Shown: positions 1 to 10,684, counted from the first letter of the stretch. The stretch is DNA of 44,928 nt from Microcaldota archaeon (GCA_021811535.1 JAJZOF010000025.1:1-44928); one strand, 5' to 3'. The notes: generated from the letters alone by a model not told the origin. Numbers and translations are program-made.

Positions 1-727
1 TGAAGCTGTCCCCAGGAATTATCCTTGCCTTGTATGTATTGAACGGGATAAACCCCAGGAGGGTGGCAAATAGTATTGATGATAGGAATAGCCCCATGTA
101 ATTTCCATAGAAGAAAGAGTATATTACTAGGCTTAGCGCGGCTATGGCGCCCATTGACGGCTGCAACCCATCGAACCCTCCCAGGAGATTGAATGAGTTG
201 GAGACAAATATTATCGCTATCGGGAGTACTATCAATGGGTAGAATATCCCTAGTGCTATCTTTCCAATGAATGGGACAAAGACAACCTCTACGCCGGCAT
301 TTATTGCCATGAGGGGAAGGGCACCGACAAATGTAAGGAGAGGCTTCTGCCATTGTCTTAAGCCCTGCCTTATATCTTTTATGCCTGTGCTCGCGACCCT
401 GTGGCCCTTAACATTTACATCGTCAAGGAAGCCTACAAACGCGATCAGGACTATAGAGAGTGCTATAGAAAGAAGTTTCTCTACATCAAGGACAGGAACG
501 AAGAGGAAAGACCCTCCGAATGTGTATGATAATATGCCGACTATGAGCCCGAATGCCACAGCCACTCCCCCGCTGCTTGGAAGTATCACAGGCTTGCTCT
601 TGTTTCTGTCTTCTGCTATTATGCCGGCGCCTTTCAGGTATACCATTATGAACTCTGTTCCTATTATGGTTATTATGAATGCGAGAAACGAAGGCAATAT
701 TATAGTCTCAAAACTGTGATATGGCAT
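1..727 (-). CDS. UDP-GlcNAc/dolichyl-phosphate GlcNAc-1-phosphate transferase family (GPT/MraY-like), 3' end truncated by the window
   Basis: Manual minus-strand translation from ATG at 727: MPYHSFETIILPSFLAF...NKSKPVILPSSGGVAVAFG...IAFVGFLDDVNVKG...SNSFNLLGGFDGLQ; FxGxxDD and NxxNxxDG-like motifs of the family, multiple TM segments. Confidence 0.85.
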   Translation of the reverse strand, partial: MPYHSFETIILPSFLAFIITIIGTEFIMVYLKGAGIIAEDRNKSKPVILPSSGGVAVAFGLIVGILSYTFGGSFLFVPVLDVEKLLSIALSIVLIAFVGFLDDVNVKGHRVASTGIKDIRQGLRQWQKPLLTFVGALPLMAINAGVEVVFVPFIGKIALGIFYPLIVLPIAIIFVSNSFNLLGGFDGLQPSMGAIAALSLVIYSFFYGNYMGLFLSSILFATLLGFIPFNTYKARIIPGDSF

Positions 728-757
728 ATAATTAACAGTCTGATTAGAATAATATAA

Positions 758-1891
758 ATGTTTGTAGATACTGAAGGTGGAAAATTGGGCGTGCTTTTGC
801 AGTATTATATGGTCTTCATTTCCGCAACATTTGCCTGCATGCTTGCTATTGACATGATTAAACTTAAGCGCAGGAAGGAGGAAGATAAGGCAGCGCAAAT
901 CTCAGGGAAATACTTACCACGTGTACTTGTCATAGTCCCATGCCGGGGCACGGATCGCGGGCTGGAAGCGAATCTCAAGTCGATAAAGGCGCAGGAATAC
1001 CCCTACTTCAGGGCTCTTGCGGTAGTCGATGATGCAACTGATCCGGCAGTTGATGCTATAGAGAAAGCAGGTGTGGATCACATTATCGCAAACGTGCAAT
1101 GCAGCAAGTGCAGCGGAAAGGTCAAGGCGATAGCAAGCGCCATTAAGATGAATCCCGGATATGACGTGTATGCGGTAGCTGACTCGGACATACGTGTAAC
1201 CAGAAGATGGTTGTCAGAGCTGGTTGTGCCTCTGTCGGATATGAAGATAGGGGTATCGACAATGTTTCCGCGTTTCGTACCTGAGGGAAGTATCGTATCC
1301 CTCTTAAAATTTGCGTGGGGTTTTGTAGGGGAGGGGCTGATGGAAGGAGCTACGACAAGGTTCGTATGGGGAGGATCAATGGCCTTCAGGAGAAGCCTTC
1401 TAGCAGAGAAGAGGGGGATGCGGTTCTTCCTCGAATCTGAATTTTCAGTCTCTGATGACATAACGATAATGAAGATGGCGAGGAGGGAAGGCTTGGGGAT
1501 TTGGTATGTAGGCGGGTACCACCCAAAGGTCATATCCGCAGATAATTTACCTGAGTTTATTGAGTGGTCAAACCGGCAGGCTGCATTGAGTGTACTTGGA
1601 CAGCGAAGAAACCTATATGTAGGGCTGGCCTACTACTCTGCTGAATCTTTGCTGATGATTACTGGAATAGTCCTTGCACCTTACAATCCGCTTGCTCCGG
1701 TGCTGCTCCTCCATTCAGCGATAACAGCATACAGGACAAGGAAGAGGGTCGGGGATGGTGCTACGGCAGGTGCGATTATAGCTTCTGTGTTGATGCCGTT
1801 TTTATACCTATATAATCTCGCGTGCGCGGCGTTTATGCGCAGGATAACTTGGAGGGGTAGAGTATATAGCCTCAGGCAGAATTCTTCTTAG
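758..1891 (+). CDS. Family 2-type glycosyltransferase with C-terminal membrane segments
   Basis: VLVIVPCRGTDRGLEANLKSIKAQEYPYFRALAVVDDATD...YAVADSDIRVTRRWLSELV, GT-A nucleotide-binding and DSD motifs. Confidence 0.85.
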   Translation: MFVDTEGGKLGVLLQYYMVFISATFACMLAIDMIKLKRRKEEDKAAQISGKYLPRVLVIVPCRGTDRGLEANLKSIKAQEYPYFRALAVVDDATDPAVDAIEKAGVDHIIANVQCSKCSGKVKAIASAIKMNPGYDVYAVADSDIRVTRRWLSELVVPLSDMKIGVSTMFPRFVPEGSIVSLLKFAWGFVGEGLMEGATTRFVWGGSMAFRRSLLAEKRGMRFFLESEFSVSDDITIMKMARREGLGIWYVGGYHPKVISADNLPEFIEWSNRQAALSVLGQRRNLYVGLAYYSAESLLMITGIVLAPYNPLAPVLLLHSAITAYRTRKRVGDGATAGAIIASVLMPFLYLYNLACAAFMRRITWRGRVYSLRQNSS

Positions 1892-2363
1892 CCTTCCTTC
1901 GCGCTGGCGCTCTATTTGCCTTTCTTGCAGAGGCCTTTATGCTGCCTTTTTTCTTAACGGGTATCATGAATAGGTACAGGATTGCGCCCATCACCAGAGT
2001 AAAGATAGCAGCCGCTATGAACGAATAAAACTTATACTGTGCCATGATGGCATATTGCTCTCTTGCATAAGCTTCTGCCTGATCGGTATATACGACTGCA
2101 GCAGAGGGGGATTTCGTGTATATGCCCCTGGCCTTTTCCAGATAGGAATATGCCTTGGAGAGATTCGGATAGAAAAGAAGGTAGCCGCTCTGGTTTATTG
2201 TCTCTATGTAATTGGCTGTGCTGTTGATTGTAGAATTCGCATATGCTACAGTATAGTTCTGTGAGCCTACAGAGGTACTTGAAGATGCGTATGCCGTGCT
2301 TATTACGATGGAAAATATAGAAAATGCCAGCCATATCCTGGCTGGCCCTGAAGCACTGGACAT
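1872..2363 (-). CDS. Hypothetical secreted/membrane protein: N-terminal hydrophobic segment, C-terminal TM helix, Lys/Arg/Ala-rich tail
   Basis: 163-aa ORF; two hydrophobic segments and basic C-terminus KKKGSIKASARKANRAPARRKAKKNSA; sits just downstream of TFB on the same strand. Confidence 0.6.
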   Translation of the reverse strand: MSSASGPARIWLAFSIFSIVISTAYASSSTSVGSQNYTVAYANSTINSTANYIETINQSGYLLFYPNLSKAYSYLEKARGIYTKSPSAAVVYTDQAEAYAREQYAIMAQYKFYSFIAAAIFTLVMGAILYLFMIPVKKKGSIKASARKANRAPARRKAKKNSA

Positions 2364-2370
2364 TATGCCA

Positions 2371-3411
2371 TCAGAGATTTACGTCTATATTGAGCTCCTT
2401 CTTCAACTCCCTGTACCTGTTCCTTATCGTAACCTCGGTTACTCCTGCCACATCCGCTACTTCTTTTTGGGTACGCCTCTCTCCGACAAGCGCGCCTGCT
2501 ATGTATACTGCAGCAGCAGAGACTCCAGTAGGGCTCCTGCCACTAACAAGACCTTTCTTCATGGCCTGCTTTAACAGGAGCATCGATTTCTCCTGCGCCT
2601 CTCCGCTAAGTTTCAGGGCAGAGATGTACCTTGGGACATAGCTGGAAGGATCCGTAAGCGGTATCTTCAGGTTAAGCTCATGCGCAATGACTCTAAACGA
2701 CCTGCCAATCTCCTTCTTTGGCACACCGGATATCTGTGCTATCTCATCCAGTGTCCTTGGCATGCCGGTCTTCCTGCATGTAGCGTATAACGCTGCATTC
2801 ACTACTGTTTCTATCGGCCTGCCCCTTATCAGATTGTTCTTTACGCACTGTCTGTACAGAAGTGCAGCCTGTTCCCTTATGTTGTCTGGAAGGCCGAGAT
2901 AGCTTGCCACCCTGTTCAGCTCAGGCATCGCTATTATGTAGTTCCTCTCGCTTGAACTGGCTATGCTTGCCCTCTTGTGCCATTTCCTCATGCGGTATAG
3001 CTGTGCCTGGCGCTTTGACGGCAGCTTTGTGCCGCGTATGTCCTTGTTGTACATATCAATCTCTGTTACGAGGCCTTTGTTTGGCTTCATGTACTTTATA
3101 GGGGCTCCGGTCCTGGCCCTTGAATTCCTCTGATCACTGTCGAAAGCCCTCCATTCAGGACCTACGTCAGTTACATTCTCTTCTATTATCAGACCGCAGT
3201 TGTTGCATACGTACTCTCCCTTCTCGTTGTCAAATATTACATCTGTGCTGCCGCAGCTTGGGCAGTGCTTTATATCCGCTGGGTTCGAGCTCTCCCTCCT
3301 TACCGAATATGGCCTCTGCTGTGCGGGGTGCGCCGAGTCGGCTAACAATTCGAAGTCGTCGTTTTTCTCCTGTCTTAAGTCTTTTTTCTGGTTTGTCATC
3401 GTTCTCACCAT
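2371..3411 (-). CDS. tfb: Transcription initiation factor IIB (TFB)
   Basis: Zn ribbon CPSCGSTDVIFDNEKGEYVCNNCGLIIEE plus two cyclin-like repeats (NRVASYLGLPDNIREQAALLYRQC..., GRSPTGVSAAAVYIAGAL). Confidence 0.95.
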   Translation of the reverse strand: MVRTMTNQKKDLRQEKNDDFELLADSAHPAQQRPYSVRRESSNPADIKHCPSCGSTDVIFDNEKGEYVCNNCGLIIEENVTDVGPEWRAFDSDQRNSRARTGAPIKYMKPNKGLVTEIDMYNKDIRGTKLPSKRQAQLYRMRKWHKRASIASSSERNYIIAMPELNRVASYLGLPDNIREQAALLYRQCVKNNLIRGRPIETVVNAALYATCRKTGMPRTLDEIAQISGVPKKEIGRSFRVIAHELNLKIPLTDPSSYVPRYISALKLSGEAQEKSMLLLKQAMKKGLVSGRSPTGVSAAAVYIAGALVGERRTQKEVADVAGVTEVTIRNRYRELKKELNIDVNL

Positions 3412-3527
3412 GCTTAAACATCAGGTTAATTTTTAAACCTTTCTAAAATAAGCTATATAATAAGTGGCAGTAAGATATTTAAATGTTTCTATATGTTAAG
3501 CCATAGCCGTGATGAGGCTTGAGGCCG

Positions 3528-5318
3528 CTATTTTGGGCTTTTAGTTGCTCTGGTATGCTTCTGACCTATGCGAAGCGATGCGATCTTGTCTTTGTAGTGC
3601 TCGAGTATGCTGTCAAGAGTAACTGCACCAAGGTACTTGCCCTTCTCCACCACGGAAACCCATGTGCTCTTGTTCTTTACCATAACCTCCCATGCCTCAT
3701 CCGCAGTATTCTGGAGCCTCAGGTATGTGCTGCCTGTTCTCATTAATGGCCTTATTCTCTCCGAACCTCTGGCATTATTTATGTCAAGTAGATAGACCAC
3801 GCCTATCAGCCTTCCCTTCTCCACAACAGGAAGGGACGCGAGACCCTCTGCTTTCATCTTCCTGGTCGCGCCGGATACCGTTGACGCAGGGCTTATGGCT
3901 ATCTCACGCAGGCCTATCCCTTCTATTGTCATTCCCGTGAGCATGGGAACGTTATATTCGCCAAAATGGACTGGGGAGTCTTTCCTTGTAGGCACCTGCG
4001 AACGGTATATGGTATTATCGCCAGATACGAAGTATGCTATCAGAACGGCTATCATTGCACCTGGGAGGAGCTGCAGGCTACCGGTCATCTCAACTACCAT
4101 GATAAGCACGGATATTGGCGCTTTTCCTGCCGCACCGAAGAATGAGAGCATGCCTATTATTACGAATGGCACAGCTATAGCCGCAAGAGACGGGCTTATT
4201 GCATGAAACATGATGAAGACAAGAAGCCCTGCACTTGCCCCGATTTCTATCCCCGGGGCAAATACACCACCGCTGCCTCCTGAGCCTATGCTAAAAGAGG
4301 TAGCTATGATCTTTACGAATGGGAGAAGGATAAGCATCAGGAGGAGAGGCGCACCGAATGTTGGAATCTGCTGAAGCGACCCGCTCATTAGTATCTGAAC
4401 CCATCCGTATCCGGTAGCCATTATCTCTGGGAAGAAGAGGGCGAGAATGCCTACTACAAATGCGCCCATCGCAGGCTTCGCGTACCTGCTTATCCGAAGT
4501 TTATTGAAAAATCCATGGACACCGTAGAATGTTTTTATATATAGTATAGCGAGAAGCCCTGTGACTATGCCCAGTATGGCATACATGGGAAGGCGAAGCA
4601 CGCTGAATGGCACTAGATTGTAGCCGAATATAGGCGTGAAGCCGACTACAGAGCCAAAGATGGAGTACCCTATTGCGCTTGCTATTATTGAGGGATATAT
4701 TACTTCTGTCTCGAGGTCCCGTTTGTACAGCACTTCGGCTGCGAGTATCGCGCCGCCTATAGGGGCCTTGAAAATTGTTCCTATCCCTGCACCTATGCAT
4801 ACAGCTACAGCCATTCTCCTGTCATTATCGCTTAGGCCGATAGTATCAGCTATGAACGACCCTATCCCTGCCGAGATCTGTGCTGTTGGACCTTCCCTTC
4901 CTGCACTGCCTCCTGAGCCTATTGTTATTGCAGAGGCTATTCCCTTTACAAGTGGTATCCGCCGGCGTATCTTTCCCTGGTCATAGTGGAATGACTTTAT
5001 CGCTGCGTCGGTGCCATGCCCTTCTGCTTCTGGAGCAAACTTGTACACTATCGCACCAGACAGGATTCCTCCGATTACTATGCTCAGTGGTATGTACCAG
5101 TAATTTTTGACATCGTATACGAATCCGGAGATGCCGCCTTCGCCTGCAGGACGCGGTATGTTCATGCCCAGAAAAGACCCAAGGAATATGTGCTCCACGG
5201 CAATTATCGCATAATAGAACGCAAGGGCGGATATGCCTGATACTATTCCAAGGAGAGATGCGACTATAAGCCATTTCTTCATGTAGGGCAATGACGCAAT
5301 CTTATTCATTTCAGTCAT
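3528..5318 (-). CDS. ClC family chloride channel/antiporter with C-terminal CBS domains
   Basis: GSGGSAGREGPTAQ and GSGGSGGVFAPGIEIG signature motifs; CBS-like C-terminal repeats; 596 aa. Confidence 0.93.
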   Translation of the reverse strand: MTEMNKIASLPYMKKWLIVASLLGIVSGISALAFYYAIIAVEHIFLGSFLGMNIPRPAGEGGISGFVYDVKNYWYIPLSIVIGGILSGAIVYKFAPEAEGHGTDAAIKSFHYDQGKIRRRIPLVKGIASAITIGSGGSAGREGPTAQISAGIGSFIADTIGLSDNDRRMAVAVCIGAGIGTIFKAPIGGAILAAEVLYKRDLETEVIYPSIIASAIGYSIFGSVVGFTPIFGYNLVPFSVLRLPMYAILGIVTGLLAILYIKTFYGVHGFFNKLRISRYAKPAMGAFVVGILALFFPEIMATGYGWVQILMSGSLQQIPTFGAPLLLMLILLPFVKIIATSFSIGSGGSGGVFAPGIEIGASAGLLVFIMFHAISPSLAAIAVPFVIIGMLSFFGAAGKAPISVLIMVVEMTGSLQLLPGAMIAVLIAYFVSGDNTIYRSQVPTRKDSPVHFGEYNVPMLTGMTIEGIGLREIAISPASTVSGATRKMKAEGLASLPVVEKGRLIGVVYLLDINNARGSERIRPLMRTGSTYLRLQNTADEAWEVMVKNKSTWVSVVEKGKYLGAVTLDSILEHYKDKIASLRIGQKHTRATKSPK

Positions 5319-5454
5319 TATGGTATTTAAGTGAAGGTTAATATTAGTTGACGGTAGGATTTACGGTGTATCGGTTTTTAGGCATGGAAAGAAATATATT
5401 AGCAAGGATTAAAGATTAGTCTGGTGCTGCTTTTGGAAAAAGCGCACGATTGCT

Positions 5455-7833
5455 TTGATGGTTGTGCCCATGGGCGGAAAGTATGATTTTAAGGAGGTTG
5501 AAGCCCGGCTCGCCGGGTCGTGGGAGCGCAGTGGCGTGTATAAGTTTAGGCGCGACGGCAATGCCAGGATATATGCAATAGACACTCCGCCTCCAACGAT
5601 ATCTGGATTGATACATGTAGGGCATGCGTATTCATACTCCCAGGCGGATTTCGTTGCCAGATACAAGAGAATGCGAGGCTACAACGTCTTTTACCCATTT
5701 GGCTTCGATAACAACGGGATACCTACGGAGATACTCGTAGAAAAAAATCACAAGACCACAGCGGAGGAGATGGGCAGGGAAAAGTTCTCCAAGCTCGTAG
5801 AAGAGGAGACTAAGAAATATGAGGAGATGTACAGGCGTACATGGACGCAGATAGGGATATCGGTTGACTGGTCCCTAAGATATTCGACAATAAGCAAGGA
5901 CGTGCAGAGGATATCGCAGCTCTCCTTCCTCATGCTCGCAGATGGGAGGCGCGCTTACAGGAAGGAGAGCCCTTCGATATGGTGTCCGAAGTGCAAGACT
6001 GCAATATCGCAGATGGAACTTAAGGATATGGAATTCAAGTCCAGATTTATAACAGTACAATTCTCTGATGGGGTAAGGATAGCGACCACAAGGCCGGAAC
6101 TGCTTCCGGCATGCGTCGCGGTAATGGTAAATGATAAAGATGGAAAGAATGCAGGGAAGATAGGCATGGATGTCACTGTCCCGCTTTTCGGCAACACAGT
6201 AAAGGTGATCGGAGACAGGAGGGTTGATCCGGAGAAGGGCACCGGAGTAGTCATGTGCTGCACATTTGGAGACCTTACGGATATAGAGTGGTATAAGGCC
6301 TACAACCTTGAGCTGAGAATTGCCATAGATGAAGATGGACGGATGCTTCTCGGAAAATATAAAGGCATGAAGATACGCGAAGCTAGGGAGGAGATAATAA
6401 AGGAGCTTAAGGAGAAGGGGCTTGTTCTCGAAGAGAAGGAGATAGTACACACGGTCAACGTGCATGAGCGGTGCAATACAGAGATAGAGTTTCTTGTCAA
6501 GAAGCAGTGGTACATAAGATATCTTGACATTAAGGACAAGCTTATAGAGCTTGGGGAGGAACTGGACTGGCATCCGGAGTATATGAAAGTAAGATACAGG
6601 AACTGGGTATCCGGGCTTCAGTGGGATTGGTCCATATCCAGACAGCGATATTATGGCGTCCCGTTTCCCGTGTGGTACTGCAGGAAGTGCGGCGAGCCGG
6701 TCTTTGCGGATGTTGAAGATCTTCCGGTAAACCCCCTGGAGCAACAGCCTGGAAAGAGATGCGTTTGCGGAGGCGACTCGTTCGAACCTGAGACTGATAT
6801 AATGGATACCTGGGCAACCTCCTCGCTTACCCCTATGATAAATGCCAGGTGGAAGACAGACAACTGGCTCTTTGAGCATATCTTTCCGATGGACCTCAGG
6901 CCGCAGGCACACGATATAATATCATTTTGGCTTTTCACTACAATAGTCAAGAGTTACCTACATACGGGAAAACTGCCATGGAAGAGTGCGCTTATCTCAG
7001 GGCATGGACTTGATGCAAAAGGAGCGCCGATGCACAAATCAGTTGGAAATATAGTAGAGCCTAAAGTGGTAATCGAGAAGTATGGGGCAGACGCGCTTAG
7101 ATGGTGGGCAAGTTCATCCGCACCGGGAAGCGACGCTTCTTTCCAGGAGAAGGAACTCGTTGCAGGCTCAAAACTTATCAACAAATTATGGAATGTCAAC
7201 AATTTTATAACGATGAACTACCCTGAAGCGTCAGGTGCGAAGGAAGGCGCAGGAAAGAATGCAGTAGACAGGTGGATACTCTCTTTATGCAGCGCAACTG
7301 TGGAGAAGGCCACATCACTGTTTGAACAATATGATTATTATGCTGCAAGGAGGGAGGTCGAGAGATTCTTCTGGATCTTCTGCGATGATTATTTGGAATT
7401 CGTCAAGTATAGAGTATATGGCGGCGACGCTTCAGTAAGGCAGCACCTCGACTGCATATTTCTTGCTGCTCTGAAGATGCTTGCGCCTTTTATGCCATAT
7501 ATAACGGATGAGATATATATCAGAAGATATTCCAAGGTTGATGGCAGCACCTCGATTCATGTATCTAAGTGGCCCGCGCCAGAAGAGTTCGTGTATGATA
7601 AGGAAGCCCTGGAACACGGATGGAGAGTAGCAAAGGTGCTTGAGTCAGTAAGGATACTGAAGCATAATATGAAGATGGCTCTCAATGCGCCGGTGAAGGA
7701 GCTTGTGGTAAGTGAGAGGATAGGCGATGGAGAAGAGGATATAAAAGGGGCAATGAATATATCGTCCATCTCGATTGGCGAGGGTTCTGAGAAGATAGAG
7801 GGTCTTGGGATAAGCATAAGCCTCCGTACATGA
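5455..7833 (+). CDS. valS: Valyl-tRNA synthetase
   Basis: 792 aa; HVGHAYSYSQADFVARYKRMRGYNVFYPFGFDNNGIPTE (HIGH-like region), MHKSVGNIVEP (KMSKS-like), class I architecture. Start may be the second Met or the MGGKYDF Met. Confidence 0.93.
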   Translation: MMVVPMGGKYDFKEVEARLAGSWERSGVYKFRRDGNARIYAIDTPPPTISGLIHVGHAYSYSQADFVARYKRMRGYNVFYPFGFDNNGIPTEILVEKNHKTTAEEMGREKFSKLVEEETKKYEEMYRRTWTQIGISVDWSLRYSTISKDVQRISQLSFLMLADGRRAYRKESPSIWCPKCKTAISQMELKDMEFKSRFITVQFSDGVRIATTRPELLPACVAVMVNDKDGKNAGKIGMDVTVPLFGNTVKVIGDRRVDPEKGTGVVMCCTFGDLTDIEWYKAYNLELRIAIDEDGRMLLGKYKGMKIREAREEIIKELKEKGLVLEEKEIVHTVNVHERCNTEIEFLVKKQWYIRYLDIKDKLIELGEELDWHPEYMKVRYRNWVSGLQWDWSISRQRYYGVPFPVWYCRKCGEPVFADVEDLPVNPLEQQPGKRCVCGGDSFEPETDIMDTWATSSLTPMINARWKTDNWLFEHIFPMDLRPQAHDIISFWLFTTIVKSYLHTGKLPWKSALISGHGLDAKGAPMHKSVGNIVEPKVVIEKYGADALRWWASSSAPGSDASFQEKELVAGSKLINKLWNVNNFITMNYPEASGAKEGAGKNAVDRWILSLCSATVEKATSLFEQYDYYAARREVERFFWIFCDDYLEFVKYRVYGGDASVRQHLDCIFLAALKMLAPFMPYITDEIYIRRYSKVDGSTSIHVSKWPAPEEFVYDKEALEHGWRVAKVLESVRILKHNMKMALNAPVKELVVSERIGDGEEDIKGAMNISSISIGEGSEKIEGLGISISLRT

Positions 7834-7950
7834 GCTTTTTGCAGGATGTGGCAGGTGCATATCGATGCCAGCAAGGCTTTTAATATTATCTGTATTAAAT
7901 AACTTTATAATTTAGTAATCATTAGCTGCTACGTTAGTTTTGGTGTTATA

Positions 7951-8409
7951 TTGGCTAGAATGCATACGAGGAAGAAAGGCAAATCAAAGTCAAGAAAGAT
8001 ATTTTCTGCAACTACGGCGGAAGCACAGATAGACGAGAAGGAGATACGCAAGCTTGTGAAGGAGTACGCAAAACAGGGAATGCACCACGCCATGATAGGC
8101 CAGGTGCTGAAGGAAAAGCACGGAGTGCCTTATGTCAAGAGCGCTACCGGGAAGAGGCTGAAGGAGATACTTGCTGATGTGGATGAGAAGGCGGAGATGC
8201 CGCAGGATTTCATGGATTTGCTCAAGAGGGCCGTAGGGTTGAGGAATCACCTTAAGGCAAACCATAATGATGTGCACAACAAGACAAGGCTGAATAGGGT
8301 GGAAGCGAAGATCTGGAGGCTTTCCAAATACTACAAAAGGGTGGGAGAGCTTCCTTCGGATTGGAAATACGAACCCGATAAGGTTGCGCTGCTTATAAAG
8401 AGTGACTGA
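7951..8409 (+). CDS. rps15: 30S ribosomal protein uS15 (TTG start)
   Basis: 152 aa, MARMHTRKKGKSKS...MHHAMIGQVLKEKHGVPYVKSATGKRL...NHLKANHNDVHNKTRLNRVEAKI; TATA-like ctttataattt upstream. Confidence 0.95.
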   Translation: MARMHTRKKGKSKSRKIFSATTAEAQIDEKEIRKLVKEYAKQGMHHAMIGQVLKEKHGVPYVKSATGKRLKEILADVDEKAEMPQDFMDLLKRAVGLRNHLKANHNDVHNKTRLNRVEAKIWRLSKYYKRVGELPSDWKYEPDKVALLIKSD

Positions 8410-8413
8410 TTAG

Positions 8414-8974
8414 ATGGCTCAGAAATCTGCTGAAAAATGGAAGAACAAGAAATGGTTCAACGTCTATTCTCCAAAGCTTTTTGGGGAGAACGTCATAGGC
8501 GAGATACCTGCTGATGACGAGAAGCTTGTAGGCGGGAGGATGATAAAGGTAAATCTATCCTGGCTTACCAACAAGCCAGAGCACTCATTCTTCGTAGTTG
8601 GGCTCAGGGTCACCAAGGCGAGCGGAAGCTCCGCAAACACCGAGCTGGGGTTCCTTGAGGAGACTTACGGATATGTACATTCCCTTGTAAGGAGACATAC
8701 CAGCGTGGTTTATATTACAAAGCAGCTGAAAGACAAGGAAGGAAAAGAGTTCGTGCTCAAGGCAATGATAGTTACAAGGAACAAGATAGCGACTACGAAA
8801 AAGACAGCGATGAGAAAGGCTCTCGACGGCTTCTTCGCAGAGTATGCGTCCAAGGTCACGCTTGAGGAATTCATAAAGGCAGCCCTAGACAACAGCTTCC
8901 AGGCTGACGGGGTTAATGCGATAAAGAATATCGCGCAGATAAGCAAGTTCGAAGCGCGCAAGATAGTCGTATGA
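8414..8974 (+). CDS. rps3ae: 30S ribosomal protein eS1 (S3Ae)
   Basis: 186 aa, KWKNKKWFNVYSPKLFGENVIGEIPADDEKLVGGRMIKVNL...RRHTSVVYI. Confidence 0.93.
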   Translation: MAQKSAEKWKNKKWFNVYSPKLFGENVIGEIPADDEKLVGGRMIKVNLSWLTNKPEHSFFVVGLRVTKASGSSANTELGFLEETYGYVHSLVRRHTSVVYITKQLKDKEGKEFVLKAMIVTRNKIATTKKTAMRKALDGFFAEYASKVTLEEFIKAALDNSFQADGVNAIKNIAQISKFEARKIVV

Positions 8975-9000
8975 CGCACTGTCTTAGGAAGCAGCTTTAG

Positions 9001-10320
9001 TTGATTCCCAAGGTTGGTTGCGTGATATACGAAAAGCCGGAGAAGGAGATACTTAAGAATCGATTCCTGAGGGACTTTGTAAAGCCGGATTATGATGGCT
9101 ATTGCCTTTCAAATATAATGCCTACAGTTGCACAGTCGCTCGGAAGCGGGTATGTGCACCACGGGCTCCCTGGAGACATAAGGAGCAGGAGCGGAATCGG
9201 AGAAGAGGCGGATATTGTCCTCTTTTTTCTGGTGGACGGATTTGGCTACAGAAACTGGACAGACGCCCATAAGGAACCTTTTGTGGATTTAGTAAACAGG
9301 AACGGCTTCGTATGCCCGCTTACCAGCGTATTTCCTTCAACAACAGCAGCGGCACTCACTACAGTGAGCACAGGCCTGCTCCCCTCAGACCACCTTCTTG
9401 CAGAGTGGAATATATACATGGATGAGGTAGACTCGATAATAGAGACCCTGCCATTCAGAAAACTTGGCGCTGAGCAGCCTGATGAGCTTGCCGGAAAGGT
9501 GAACGGAGCACACCTTTTTGCTGGAAAGCCCTTCTCGAAGCTATTCGCCGAAGAGGGGATAGAGAGCCATGCCCTGCTCAAGTCTGCGGTCTGCAAAAGC
9601 GTATACTCGAAAAGGCTCTTTGAGGGAGCCGAGATAATGCCGCATTCCTCCCTTGGAGAGATGCTTGCCAATATAGAGGAGGGCATGCGCAGGGCCAGCG
9701 GAAGATCATACTTTTACATTTACTGGTCAGGCATAGACGATGCGGAGCACAAGTATGGCCCATCATCGATCCAGGCGAAAAACGAGGTAGCGCTTTTCTC
9801 TTTTGCAATGAAGAGGCTTGTAGAGAGGACGGATATGAAGTATGCGCGAAAGACAAGGATAGTAATCACCGCCGATCACGGCCAGATAGATGTGGATCCG
9901 TCGCGAGTAATATACCTGAATGGCAAGAAGAGGCTCGAGAATGCCTTCAGGCTGAAAAAGGACGGGACAAGACTATCCCCTGCTGGAAGCCCGCGCGATA
10001 TGTTTCTTTACATAAAGGAGGATATGAAAGAGGATACAATAGATAGCCTTAGATCGGATTTAGGAAAGGATGCAGAGTTTGTTGATATGGATCATGCCAT
10101 AAGCGAAGGGCTCTTTGGAAGCAGGAACCCGGAGACCGAGTTCAGGACCAGAGTGGGTGATGTTCTTGCACTTCCAAGGAAGAATAATATGATATGGTAT
10201 ATGCATAAGGAGAACGGAATGCGGAAGGTCTCCTTCAGGGGCCATCATGGCGGCATGTCTAAGGAAGAGATGCTAATCCCTCTTGCAGTTGCAAATATGG
10301 GAGACCTTAAGAGCGGTTGA
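9001..10320 (+). CDS. Alkaline phosphatase superfamily / type I phosphodiesterase-nucleotide pyrophosphatase family protein
   Basis: VLFFLVDGFGYRNW, SVFPSTTAAALTTVSTGLLPSDHLLAEWN, IVITADHGQIDV metal/nucleophile motifs; TTG start. Confidence 0.8.
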   Translation: MIPKVGCVIYEKPEKEILKNRFLRDFVKPDYDGYCLSNIMPTVAQSLGSGYVHHGLPGDIRSRSGIGEEADIVLFFLVDGFGYRNWTDAHKEPFVDLVNRNGFVCPLTSVFPSTTAAALTTVSTGLLPSDHLLAEWNIYMDEVDSIIETLPFRKLGAEQPDELAGKVNGAHLFAGKPFSKLFAEEGIESHALLKSAVCKSVYSKRLFEGAEIMPHSSLGEMLANIEEGMRRASGRSYFYIYWSGIDDAEHKYGPSSIQAKNEVALFSFAMKRLVERTDMKYARKTRIVITADHGQIDVDPSRVIYLNGKKRLENAFRLKKDGTRLSPAGSPRDMFLYIKEDMKEDTIDSLRSDLGKDAEFVDMDHAISEGLFGSRNPETEFRTRVGDVLALPRKNNMIWYMHKENGMRKVSFRGHHGGMSKEEMLIPLAVANMGDLKSG

Positions 10321-10684
10321 GTGCCTTTTGTATCTCTTCCTGAAGGACCTCTGCATTGTTGTGCGTCTCGTCCTTAGATGAATATATTAGGGTTATGTCG
10401 CCCTCCCTTGCCATCTTCACCAGTTCGTCAAACGCCTTGTTGCCCTTGAGCTCTTTCCTGTAACGCTCCTTGAATTCCTCCCATTTTTCAGGATCGTGGG
10501 AGAACCATTCCCTAAGTTCTGTGCTAGGAGCCACCTCCTTAAGCCAGACATCTATATTTGATGTGCTGCGCTTTACGCCTCTGGGCCAGAGCCTATCGAC
10601 AAGAACCCTCTTGCCCTCGGTTATCCCAGCCTTGTCGTATATCCGCTTTATACCAAGAAGCATCTCTATCTCATATCTTATCAT
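10307..10684 (-). CDS. DUF488 family protein
   Basis: 125 aa; KRIYDKAGITEGKRVLVDRLWPRGVKRSTSNIDVWLKEVAPSTELREWFSHDPEKWEEFKERYRKEL. Confidence 0.88.
   Translation of the reverse strand: MIRYEIEMLLGIKRIYDKAGITEGKRVLVDRLWPRGVKRSTSNIDVWLKEVAPSTELREWFSHDPEKWEEFKERYRKELKGNKAFDELVKMAREGDITLIYSSKDETHNNAEVLQEEIQKALNRS

Noticed and set aside
267-719. 150-aa plus-strand ORF
   Set aside because: Antisense to the clearly homologous UDP-GlcNAc-1-P transferase on the minus strand; no protein-like features of its own.
3494-3530. AAGCC...GTGATGA...GGCTT motif between TFB and ClC genes, considered as a C/D-type RNA
   Set aside because: Only a 5-bp stem and no matching D box.
5875-6912. 345-aa minus-strand ORF
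   Set aside because: Shadow ORF antisense to valS; composition and lack of recognisable domains indicate a by-product of codon bias.
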